A stretch of DNA of 64,000 nt, taken from the NCBI RefSeq assembly GCF_001562275.1, contig NZ_CP014304.1:4588001-4652000 (forward strand). The letters are read 5' to 3'. Below, piece after piece: positions 33,515 through 45,206 of this stretch (its first letter is position 1; each line of letters starts with the position of its first letter). Made by a program: the position numbers and the translations under genes. The notes under the pieces were generated by a model that had not been told where the DNA came from, made no database searches, and saw only the letters and a list, made by a program, of their open reading frames with translations. This DNA is from Hymenobacter sp. PAMC 26628 (lineage in GTDB: Bacteria; Bacteroidota; Bacteroidia; Cytophagales; Hymenobacteraceae).

Positions 33515-33823
33515 ATGAAAGACAGCCCCCAACCCGCCAAACGTCGGCGTTATGACGCTGCCTTCCGCGTCGAGGCCCTACGCCTGGCTGGCGAGAGCCG
33601 CTCCACCCAGGCAGCCGCCCACGCGCTAAATATCAGCCCCAAACTGCTCTACAAATGGCAGAAAGAGGCACTCACGCCCGTAGCGGCGGCTCGTGTGGCC
33701 GATTTGGACCCGGCCACGGCGGCGGAGTTGCGTCAGCTGCGGGCCTTGGCCCGGCGGCAGGCGCAGGAGCTGAACATTTTAAAAAAGGCCATTGCCATCT
33801 TCTCGGCGACCGACAGCCTATGA
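33515..33823 (+). CDS. IS3-family transposase OrfA
   Basis: The 102-residue product MKDSPQPAKRRRYDAAFRVE has a helix-turn-helix (LRLAGESRSTQAAAHALNIS PKLLYKWQKE region) and a leucine-zipper-like end (ELRQLRALARRQAQELNILK). The in-frame heptamer A_AAA_AAG at 33781-33787 is a classic -1 slippery site that would fuse OrfA to OrfB. The stop overlaps the orfB ATG by 4 nt. Confidence 0.88.
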   Translation: MKDSPQPAKRRRYDAAFRVEALRLAGESRSTQAAAHALNISPKLLYKWQKEALTPVAAARVADLDPATAAELRQLRALARRQAQELNILKKAIAIFSATDSL

Positions 33824-34719
33824 GCCGCTATCGCTTCATCGACGGGCAGCGGGCCACGCACCCCGTGCGCCTGCTCTGCCAAGTGTTGCGCGTACCGGCT
33901 AGTAGGTATTATGCGTGGCAACATCCTCAGCAACAAAGCATAGCACAAGGCGAGCCGGCTTAGGAAACGGCGCTGGTGAAGGTATTCGGCCACCACAAAT
34001 GCCGCTATGGTACGCGCCGACTGCAGCTCGCTTTGCGCCGAAAAGGCCATCGTATTGGCCGTCACCGCCTACGCGGGGCCATGCGCCGGCGGGGCCAGCG
34101 CGCGCTACAACCGAAGGCCTTCACCCCGCGCACCACCGACTCAACCCACGGGCTGCGGTACGCGCCAAACCGGCTGCTTGACCAGCCCAAGCCAACCCAT
34201 GCGAACCGGGTCTGGGTCAGCGATATCACGTATTTGCCGCTGGCAAACGGCGACTGGGCCTATCTGTGCGCCTTTCAGGATGTAGCCAGCAAGCAGGTGG
34301 TCGGCTGGCAAGTCGGGGCGACGATGCCGGAAGAATTGATCATCAGGGCCTTGCAACGCGCTTTTTGGGCGCAGCCGCCGACCCCAAGCCTGCTGGTGCA
34401 TTCGGACCGCGGCGGGCAGCACTGCGGCAATGCTTACCGAAAGCTGCTGCACGACCACGGAGCCGTGCGCTCGCAGAGCCGGCGCGGCGACCGCTACGAC
34501 AACGCCCAAGCCGAAAGCCTTTGGTCCCGGCTTAAAACCGAGGTGCTCGAACTATGCGAACGGCTCGTTTTTGCCGACCTGGCCGACGCGCAGGCCAGCG
34601 TCGCCGACTATTTTGACTACTACAACCACGAGCGCCTGCGCTCCAGCATCGACTATCGGACGCTCTATCACACTCATCAACAGCTTCTTCAAACTAACAC
34701 CCTAAACTGTCCAGTGTAA
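33820..34719 (+). pseudogene. IS3-family transposase OrfB with in-frame amber codon
   Basis: The frame begins MSRYRFIDGQRATHPVRLLC and is interrupted by TAG at 33961-33963, after IAQGEPA. It then continues in the same frame to 34719. The DDE integrase core is intact after the stop: NRVWVSDITYLPLANGDW (D), SLLVHSDRGGQHCGNAY (D) and YDNAQAESLWSRLKTEVLEL (E). A single substitution from a Gln or Glu codon would explain the stop, so this copy is probably inactive unless the stop is suppressed. Confidence 0.82.
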
Positions 34720-34733
34720 TTGGACCACCTCAT

Positions 34734-34934
34734 CCGTACATTGAATCGTTCAACGGCAGCTTCCGCGATGAGTGCTTGAACGTGCACTGGTTTCTGTCGC
34801 TGACCGATGCGCAAGAGAAAATCGAGCACTGGCGCCAAGAATACAATGGCTTCCGGCCGCACAGCTCGTTACAGAATTTAACGCCCGATGAGGCAGTGGC
34901 TGCCGCCACTACCGTCGAGCTTCAGAACGCCTGA
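34734..34934 (+). pseudogene. IS3 (IS407-type) OrfB C-terminal remnant
   Basis: The frame reads PYIESFNGSFRDECLNVHWF, then EYNGFRPHSSLQNLTPDEAV and ends LQNA. This is the conserved end of IS407-group transposases, including the catalytic-Glu region (ESFNGSFRDE). The rest of the gene is missing because the IS3 element at 33464 abuts it. An orfA remnant of the same group lies in opposite orientation at 44686-44949. Confidence 0.8.
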
Positions 34935-35307
34935 TGCCCTACTTCCGAGCGGCCCAGTAAATGGGAGGAGGTCAGAGCAATTCAAGGAAACGGCGGCGTT
35001 CCGCATTGTCTTTGGGGGCGAAGAGCCCAGCCAGGTGATGGCCGACCTGGATATCCACAACAGTTACACGTTGCGCAACTGGGTGAGCCTGTATCAGCTC
35101 AAGGTGCAGACCGGCTTGTTCGTTAGCCCGGCTATGACACGAACGCAAAAACGGGACATACTGGCCTTACAACAGCGCAACGAGGAGCTGGAACAGACCT
35201 TGCAGCAGGCTAATCTATTGATTCTAGCCCTCCACACCCTGATTGGGGTGGCCGAGCAAGAGCTGCAACTGCCCATCCGAAAAAAGTCTGGCACCAAACG
35301 GTCCTGA
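34888..35307 (+). CDS. IS3-family OrfA, 5' truncated
   Basis: Recognisable OrfA begins around residue 28 of the open frame (QFKETAAFRIVFGGEEPSQV, then MADLDIHNSYTLRNWVSLYQ), with a zipper-like end (LALQQRNEELEQTLQQANLL). The first 28 or so codons lie in the IS407 remnant, so the natural start is lost. The in-frame A_AAA_AAG at 35280-35286 would shift ribosomes -1 into the orfB frame, giving RKKVWHQTVLRLQENEIARV. Confidence 0.72.
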   Translation: MRQWLPPLPSSFRTPDALLPSGPVNGRRSEQFKETAAFRIVFGGEEPSQVMADLDIHNSYTLRNWVSLYQLKVQTGLFVSPAMTRTQKRDILALQQRNEELEQTLQQANLLILALHTLIGVAEQELQLPIRKKSGTKRS

Positions 35308-35333
35308 GGCTTCAGGAAAACGAAATCGCCCGG

Positions 35334-36227
35334 GTGAGCGTCGGTCACTTGTGTCGACTGTTTGGTGTCAGCCGACAAGCCTTTTATCGTCGCCAGCACG
35401 ACGCCCAGCGGGTACGGGGCCACGCTTTGCTGGTGCTGGGCCTCGTGCTCGCGCTTCGGCGCGAGATTCCAGGGCTGGGCACCCGCAAGTTGTATTTACT
35501 GCTGCAAGAGCCCTTGGCGGCGAGTGGCATCAAAATGGGCCGCGACAAGCTGCATCAGCTCCTACAAACACACAACTTGATTCTGCGCCAAAAGCGGGTG
35601 GTGCCGAAGACGACGAATTCGGCGCACAGCCTACGTAAGTATCCAAACTTGTTGGTGGACGCAACGTTGACAGCGCCCCAGCAAGCGTGGGTGTGCGACA
35701 TTACCTACTTGTGCATCGGGCTGGACTTCGGCTACTTATCCTTACTAACGGATGCGTATTCGAAACTTATCGTCGGTTACTGCCTGCATCCGTACCTCAC
35801 GGTGGAAGGCTCGCTGAAAGCGTTGGAGATGGCGCTGCAAAGTGAGCAGCCCCGCTCCGCATGCCTGATTCACCACTCAGACCGGGGGAGTCACTATGGC
35901 AGTTTCGCCTACACACAGCGGCTCCGACAAGCGGGGATTACCATCAGTATGACCCAACAGGGCGACCCCTACGAGAATGCAGTAGCCGAACGCATCAATG
36001 GCATCTTGAAAACGGGTTTCCGCTTAAACCGCGTGTTCACCACCTTTGACGAAGCCGCCCGCGCCGTCGCGCAGAGCGTACATAACTACAACCATCTGCG
36101 CCCCCATATGAGCTGTGGATATCTCACGCCAGCGGTTGCTCACACCAGTACCGAGCCCTTGCGCAAGCCTTGGAAGCCAAAAGTCTACAACACTAATCAG
36201 TCCCCAACATCACCCGGTGCAGCTTAA
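35334..36227 (+). CDS. IS3-family transposase OrfB
   Basis: The product is 297 residues from the first start in frame, but expression is expected mainly as an OrfAB fusion by -1 slippage upstream. The DDE core is complete: QAWVCDITYLCIGLDFGYLS (D), CLIHHSDRGSHYGSFAYTQR (D) and DPYENAVAERINGILKTGFR (E). The N-terminus carries VGHLCRLFGVSRQAFYRRQH, the HTH_21-like region. The element's left end is missing; its right end is probably near 36316 (GGACAACCTGTACA). Confidence 0.85.
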   Translation: MSVGHLCRLFGVSRQAFYRRQHDAQRVRGHALLVLGLVLALRREIPGLGTRKLYLLLQEPLAASGIKMGRDKLHQLLQTHNLILRQKRVVPKTTNSAHSLRKYPNLLVDATLTAPQQAWVCDITYLCIGLDFGYLSLLTDAYSKLIVGYCLHPYLTVEGSLKALEMALQSEQPRSACLIHHSDRGSHYGSFAYTQRLRQAGITISMTQQGDPYENAVAERINGILKTGFRLNRVFTTFDEAARAVAQSVHNYNHLRPHMSCGYLTPAVAHTSTEPLRKPWKPKVYNTNQSPTSPGAA

Positions 36228-36320
36228 CTTGACAACCTGCTAGCAGGACTAAGACCACTCCTTTTCTTCTCCCGCAAAAACTGACAACTTTTTTTCAGCA
36301 TTGGACAACCTGTACACTTA

Positions 36321-37244
36321 GAGCCTATCCGGAAAATAAAGAAGTTGTAGCCAGGCGCGAGAAATTTGGGGTTACCACACCTGACAAGTTTCTCCTTGCG
36401 CCCGACTACAACCGCGTACGAAGCTACGATTCACGCTGATTTCTTGCCTTCTCCCCTGCTGTGGGCAGCGGCCGAACCGCTGCTCCCCGAGGCGCTCAGT
36501 GGGGTGAGCAAGCGCGGCCGGCCTCGGGTTTGCAACCGCCAGATGTTTTTTGCAATGTACTATATTTTGGTTACTGGCATGCAATGGAAGGCGCTGCCGC
36601 GGTGTTTGGGGGCCGCCTCGACGGTGCACGAGCGATTCCAGGAGTGGGGGCGCGCAGGAGTCTTCAAACAGCTCTGGACCAGTGGATTGGTGCAATTGCA
36701 GGCCGAGGGCCGCCTGGACTGGGACTGGCAGTGCCTGGACGCCTGTCAGACCAAAGCCCTGCTCGGCGGGGAGGCCGTTGGCCCCAACCCCACCGACCGG
36801 GGCAAGGGCGGGGTCAAGCGCCACGTGCTCACCGAGGCCCAGGGCCTGCCCATCGGCGTGGCCGTCACGGGGGCCAATGTGCACGAAGTCACGCAAGTAC
36901 AGACGGTACTGGATTCGATGCCGGTGCTGCCCCCTCCGGCCGAAGGCGACTTTGCTCCTGGCTTTTGCTCCGACAAAGGCTATGATGCCGAGGCTGTTCG
37001 CCGCCTGCTGGCACAGTGGGGCTACCGGGTGCATATCCTGGGCCGGGGCGAAGAGGCTGAGAAGCGCCGCACCCCCGGCTACCGCGCCCGCCGCTGGGTG
37101 GTGGAGCGCACCCACGCCGGGTTTCACCGATTCCGCCGCCTGCTATCCGCTGGGAAAAGAAAGTCACCTACTACGAAGCTTTCCTGCACCTGGCCTGTGC
37201 CAACACCGTCTGGCGACACTCCCTCTTATTTTCCGGATAGACTC
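36321..37244 (+). mobile_element. IS5-family element (924 bp) with TTA target duplication
   Basis: Inverted ends GAGCCTATCCGGAAAATAA (left) and the reverse complement of the right end, GAGTCTATCCGGAAAATAA, differ by one base. Direct TTA triplets flank it at 36318-36320 and 37245-37247, the TNA duplication of IS5. It lies just beyond the rRNA terminator. Confidence 0.88.
36366..37240 (+). pseudogene. IS5-family transposase with C-terminal frameshift
   Basis: The main frame carries the N-terminal DUF4096-like region (LPSPLLWAAAEPLLPEALSG, MFFAMYYILVTGMQWKALPR). It then shows the DDE blocks: WQCLDACQTKALLGG (D), VGPNPTDRGKGGVKRHVLTE, FAPGFCSDKGYDAEAVRRLL (D) and RRWVVERTHAGFHRFRRLL (E). Near 37142 a one-base loss shifts the frame. 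The original ending is readable in the next frame as IRWEKKVTYYEAFLHLACAN with a stop at 37238-37240. The catalytic Glu precedes the shift, so residual function is possible. The start codon is uncertain (TTG). Confidence 0.8.
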
Positions 37245-37310
37245 TTATAGCCGGACGAGACAATCAATAAGAAATAAATATTACATCTGTAATTACTCCA
37301 AAACAAAATC

Positions 37311-37348
37311 CCTCTGCTAATATGCTAGTAAAAGCATATTAGCAGAGG
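37311..37348 (-). terminator. rRNA operon terminator
   Basis: CCTCTGCTAATATGCT (37311-37326) and AGCATATTAGCAGAGG (37333-37348) form a perfect 16-bp stem with a 6-nt loop. On the minus strand it is followed by a T-rich tract. It lies 12 bp past the 5S 3' end and is the end of the rRNA operon. Confidence 0.85.
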
Positions 37349-37359
37349 GGTTACAATAA

Positions 37360-37470
37360 AGTTGGCGGCGACCGACTCTCCCACCGGTGAAGGCAGTACC
37401 ATAGGCGCACCGGGGCTTAACGGCTCTGTTCGGAATGGGAAGAGGTGAACACCCGGGCTAAAGCCACCAT
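37360..37470 (-). rRNA. rrf: 5S ribosomal RNA
   Basis: The minus strand starts with TGGTGGCTTTAGCCCGGGTG and contains CCCATTCCGAACAGAGCCGT, the universal loop C region, ending in GGAGAGTCGGTCGCCGCCA. Length is about 110 nt. Boundaries are estimated to within a few bases. Confidence 0.9.
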
Positions 37471-37557
37471 TGCTGGCATTGCTTGTCGTGTTCAATGACA
37501 AGCAGCAAAACCGTTGACATAAGGGTAAAGAAAAAGAAGTAAAAGTCTGGAACAAGC

Positions 37558-42230
<4,673 letters not shown>

Positions 42231-42377
42231 TGTATAATGTCCTTCACCCACTCGTAAGCAGGCTGCTGTCTTGTGCTCGCCTCGCCCCGTTACAAGGACA
42301 AGGCCGCTCGACGCGTTTCGTGGCTGAGCCGCCGGGTTGCCCCGGCGGCTCCCTTACTATTTGTCTATTTCCGTCAT

Positions 42378-42386
42378 TCAAAGAAC
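42378..42386 (-). promoter_or_regulatory. boxA-like element in the 16S leader
   Basis: GTTCTTTGA on the minus strand, identical to the element in the 16S-23S spacer, about 150 nt upstream of the 16S 5' end. A GC-rich hairpin GAGCCGCCGGGGCAACCCGG lies between it and 16S and may be an RNase III-type processing or antitermination structure. Confidence 0.5.
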
Positions 42387-42476
42387 GTACGCCGCTTCCT
42401 GTTGAAGCAACCGTGCGGGCCGCCTACGCAGCCCTTTTATTTCAACCCCTCCCCCCCCGCTTTTCAATTGGGAGTG

Positions 42477-42509
42477 CAAAGGTAAACTATTTTGTTGACG
42501 ATTTGGCAA
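42477..42509 (-). promoter_or_regulatory. rRNA promoter P1
   Basis: On the minus strand TTG (42507-42509) and TACCTTTG (42477-42484) are 22 nt apart, followed by CACTCCCAATTG. This is the promoter-like copy nearest 16S, about 250 nt upstream of its 5' end. Confidence 0.62.
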
Positions 42510-42637
42510 TGCAGACAGAATTATTTTTTAATCTGCCTAGCTATTTCAAATTCTACCACTTCCAATTGGAGTCAGCAATTATATTTTTTTGAGCCTGAAT
42601 TTTGGTGCACTGTTATCATTTTCCCCTTTTGGGAGTG

Positions 42638-42667
42638 CAAAGGTAACAAATATTTTCGATTTAGCAA
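42638..42667 (-). promoter_or_regulatory. rRNA promoter P2
   Basis: On the minus strand TTG (42665-42667) and TACCTTTG (42638-42645) are 19 nt apart, followed by the same CACTCCCAA. This copy has the ideal spacing seen in the curli promoters. Confidence 0.65.
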
Positions 42668-42784
42668 TTTCTAGGAGATTGTTTTTTCAATTCTCTTCAG
42701 GATTTCAAATCCCACAATTGTCAACCCAAGTCTTTAATGTGGCCTTTGTAAAAGTACCGCGCCACATCTTTTTGTTATTTCCCC

Positions 42785-42803
42785 ATTTGGGAGTGCAAAG
42801 GTA
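42785..42803 (-). promoter_or_regulatory. rRNA promoter-like copy P3
   Basis: On the minus strand TACCTTTGCACTCCCAAAT repeats the P1/P2 core (-7 box 42796-42803). A TTG occurs only 11 nt upstream, so the -33 part is weak. The boxes of P1, P2 and P3 are about 160 bp apart. Confidence 0.5.
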
Positions 42804-42902
42804 ACCAAATTCTTCAACTGTCTAATGTATTGCTGACGTATTTTTCTCAAATATCCTATCATGAAGCCCATGAGTTTGATAATAATAGGACTTACGCACT
42901 AA

Positions 42903-43772
42903 GAGGCTATCCAAATAGGCAGTTATACCAGGTGATTCGCGCGCAAGCAAAATGAAGCATGGCCAGGTAGTTTTCGGGCTTTTTGGCCCAGCGAATGAGC
43001 AAGTGCCGGAAGCGGTTGCGCCAGGAGTGGGTCCGCTCCACGGCCCAGCGCCGGGCTTTCTGGCCGGCTTTTTTGGCCTGGACTTCTTCCCCCCGCGGGC
43101 GGATGTGGGCCGTGTAGCCGAGGGCCGCCAGCAGTTCGCGCACCTGCTTCGAGGCGTAGCCGGCAGCCAGGCACAGCCCCTGCTGCCCGCCCGCCGCCCG
43201 GTGGGCGTCGCGGGCGGCTTCGGCCTGGGGCGGCACGCTGGCCCAGGTGCTCTCCACCAGCTTCCCGTCGTGGCGGTTGGCCCCGTCGAGCACCAGCCCC
43301 ACCGGGATGCCCCGGGCCTCCGTCAACAGGCTGCGCTTGACGCCGCCGTTGCCGCGGTCCGGGGGGTTGGGCCCCGTTTTTTTTTCCGCCCAGCGGCGCT
43401 TTGTGCAGCGAGCCGTCGAGGGCCATCCAGGCAAAGTTTAACCCAAGCAGCTCGTCGTAGTCGCCCAGGGCCTCGTCCCAGCGGCGGGCAAATACGCCCG
43501 CCTGCACCCACTGTTGGAACCGACTGTGGGCCGTGGAGCTTTTGCATAACCCGTCGCATCCAATGCTTTCCACTGGCAACCCGTGCGCAGAACGAAGAAA
43601 ATGGCGCTCAGTACCTCCCGGTCCGCAAGGCGGCGGCGGTGGCAGCCCAAAGGGTGGGCTTTGGGCACATGGACCGGCAAGAGCGGGGAAAGCCGCTCCC
43701 ATAAGGTGTCGGAAATGGTAAACGCTTGAACTGTCGCCATAACTCCAACTTACAACCTATTTGGATAGCCTC
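42903..43772 (-). mobile_element. IS5-family element, copy 1 (870 bp)
   Basis: Ends GAGGCTATCCAAATAGG and its inverse bound the element, with TAA triplets at 42900-42902 and 43773-43775. The second TAA is shared with an inverted copy that follows directly. The part encoding the C-terminal two thirds of the transposase appears identical to copy 2, while the 5' 230 bp or so differs. Confidence 0.88.
42907..43740 (-). pseudogene. IS5-family transposase, copy 1, frameshifted
   Basis: It starts MATVQAFTISDTLWERLSPL at 43740. Relative to copy 2 it has lost one base near 43547, so LDATG is followed by an out-of-frame tail ending at 43438. The correct continuation (SSTAHSRFQQWVQAGVFARR) is in another frame. 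A second shift, at nine A residues near 43377-43385, is needed to reach the C-terminal frame (PNPPDRGNGGVKRSLLTEAR to WYNCLFG), as in copy 2. Two shifts make this copy very probably dead. Confidence 0.8.
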
Positions 43773-43775
43773 TAA

Positions 43776-44647
43776 GAGGCTATCCAAATAGGGGATTAAC
43801 TTTGGCTAATGGCGACAGTTCAAGAATTCACGATTTCAGACACGCTTTGGGCGCGGTTAGCGCCCCTGCTGCCCGCGCATGTGGGCAAGGCCCACCCGCT
43901 GGGCTGCCATCGGCCGCGCATCCCGGACCGGGACGCGCGGAGCGCCATCTTCTTCGTTTTGCGCACGGGCTGCCAGTGGAAAGGGCTGGATGCAACCGGT
44001 TTGTGCCAAAGCAGTACCGCCCACAGCCGGTTCCAGCAGTGGGTGCAAGCCGGCGTATTTGCCCGCCGCTGGGACGAGGCCCTGGGCGACTACGACGAGC
44101 TGCTTGGGTTAAACTTTGCCTGGATGGCCCTCGACGGCTCGCTGCACAAAGCGCCGCTGGGCGGAAAAAAAAACGGGGCCCAACCCCCCGGACCGCGGCA
44201 ACGGCGGCGTCAAGCGCAGCCTGTTGACGGAGGCCCGGGGCATCCCGGTGGGGCTGGTGCTCGACGGGGCCAACCGCCACGACGGGAAGCTGGTGGAGAG
44301 CACCTGGGCCAGCGTGCCGCCCCAGGCCGAAGCCGCCCGCGACGCCCACCGGGCGGCGGGCGGGCAGCAGGGGCTGTGCCTGGCTGCCGGCTACGCCTCG
44401 AAGCAGGTGCGCGAACTGCTGGCGGCCCTCGGCTACACGGCCCACATCCGCCCGCGGGGGGAAGAAGTCCAGGCCAAAAAAGCCGGCCAGAAAGCCCGGC
44501 GCTGGGCCGTGGAGCGGACCCACTCCTGGCGCAACCGCTTCCGGCACTTGCTCATTCGCTGGGCCAAAAAGCCCGAAAACTACCTGGCCATGCTTCATTT
44601 TGCTTGCGCGCGAATCACCTGGTATAACTGCCTATTTGGATAGCCTC
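43776..44647 (+). mobile_element. IS5-family element, copy 2 (872 bp), inverted relative to copy 1
   Basis: Ends match those of copy 1. TAA triplets at 43773-43775 and 44648-44650 flank it. Copy 2 and copy 1 are head to head with only TAA between them, as if one inserted into the target duplication of the other. Confidence 0.88.
43809..44643 (+). CDS. IS5-family transposase, two frames joined at an A9 tract
   Basis: Frame one begins MATVQEFTISDTLWARLAPL and runs through FAWMALDGSLHKAPLGGKK (first Asp in MALDGS). At nine A residues (44165-44173) the reading must move +1 (or -2) to continue TGPNPPDRGNGGVKRSLLTE, LCLAAGYASKQVRELL and RRWAVERTHSWRNRFRHLLI (Glu). Frame one stays open past the A tract but encodes no family motif. 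A9 runs promote transcriptional slippage, so full-length transposase could still be made. The family's second catalytic Asp position reads AAGYAS here (expected SDKGYD-like), so activity is doubtful. Confidence 0.75.
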
Positions 44648-44685
44648 TAAGCCCTGCGCTGCCTGGCGTCGCGCCGCAGGGCTGG

Positions 44686-44949
44686 CTACTTTTTTCGCCG
44701 GATCTCCTTGATAGCCTGGTTTTCTAAGCTCAAGTCAGCGAACAGCTGCTTGAGTTTTCAATTCTCCTCTTCCAAGTGCTTGAGCCGCGTTAGTTCCGCG
44801 ACGCTCGCCCCGGCATACTTGCTTTTCCACGCGTAGAATGTCGCCTCACTCAGGCCGTGCTCCCGCACAATTTGGGCGACGGTTTGCCCGCTGGCTTGCT
44901 GTTGCAGAATGGCCACAATTTGGGCCTCGCTGAATCGTCCTTTTTTCAT
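44686..44949 (-). pseudogene. IS3 (IS407-type) OrfA remnant with in-frame stop
   Basis: The frame starts MKKGRFSEAQIVAILQQQAS and continues REHGLSEATFYAWKSKYAGA and LTRLKHLEEEN. A TGA at 44758-44760 then replaces a usual sense codon, before KLKQLFADLSLENQAIKEIR resumes in frame to TAG at 44686. This is an orfA of the same group as the orfB remnant at 34734-34934. OrfB is absent here; an IS5 copy lies 39 bp away. Confidence 0.78.
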
Positions 44950-45020
44950 TAGTCAGTCGTCAGGCAGTGAAAGTTACGTCTTTCTCTACTCACAACTGGC
45001 TCGCTATTTAGGGAAGCGTA

Positions 45021-45135
45021 CACTACAATCACGAGCGGCTACGTTCCAATATTTACTACCGGATACCGTATATTGGTCACCAACGGCCCTTTGAATTCAG
45101 TACCTGAAACTATTAAGCGTAACTGGACCACCTCA
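45021..45135 (+). mobile_element. IS3 right-end remnant
   Basis: The frame at 45021-45107 reads HYNHERLRSNIYYRIPYIGH, the typical end of an IS3 OrfB, and is followed by GGACCACCTCA ending at 45135. That end is identical to the terminal repeat of the IS3 element at 33464-34732, so a related copy once ended here. It lies 71 bp upstream of the DUF6377 regulator gene. Confidence 0.68.
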
Positions 45136-45151
45136 ATTTTCTCTTAAGCTC

Positions 45152-45159
45152 TATATTTG
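45152..45159 (+). promoter_or_regulatory. TAnnTTTG -7 box of the regulator gene
   Basis: TATATTTG lies about 48 bp upstream of the GTG start at 45207. The expected -33 site falls next to the IS3 right end at 45135, and no clear TTG is seen there. Confidence 0.45.
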
Positions 45160-45206
45160 ATGCTGGCAAGCCCTAGCCGATAAGAGGAGTTTTTAATCCT
45201 CGTCAA

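Larger units (their letters stand above)
33464..34732 (+). mobile_element. IS3-family element (about 1269 bp)
   Basis: The left end TGAGGTGGTC (33464) matches the right end GACCACCTCA (to 34732) as inverted repeats, with weaker similarity to about 30 bp. It carries orfA and orfB in the IS3 arrangement. No matching target duplication is seen: the right side abuts another IS remnant, so its original flank may have been lost or it inserted into that element. Confidence 0.82.

Noticed and set aside
44174..44627. Continuation of frame one of IS5 copy 2 past the A9 tract
   Set aside because: It stays open but is proline/arginine-rich without DDE motifs; the real C-terminus is in the other frame.
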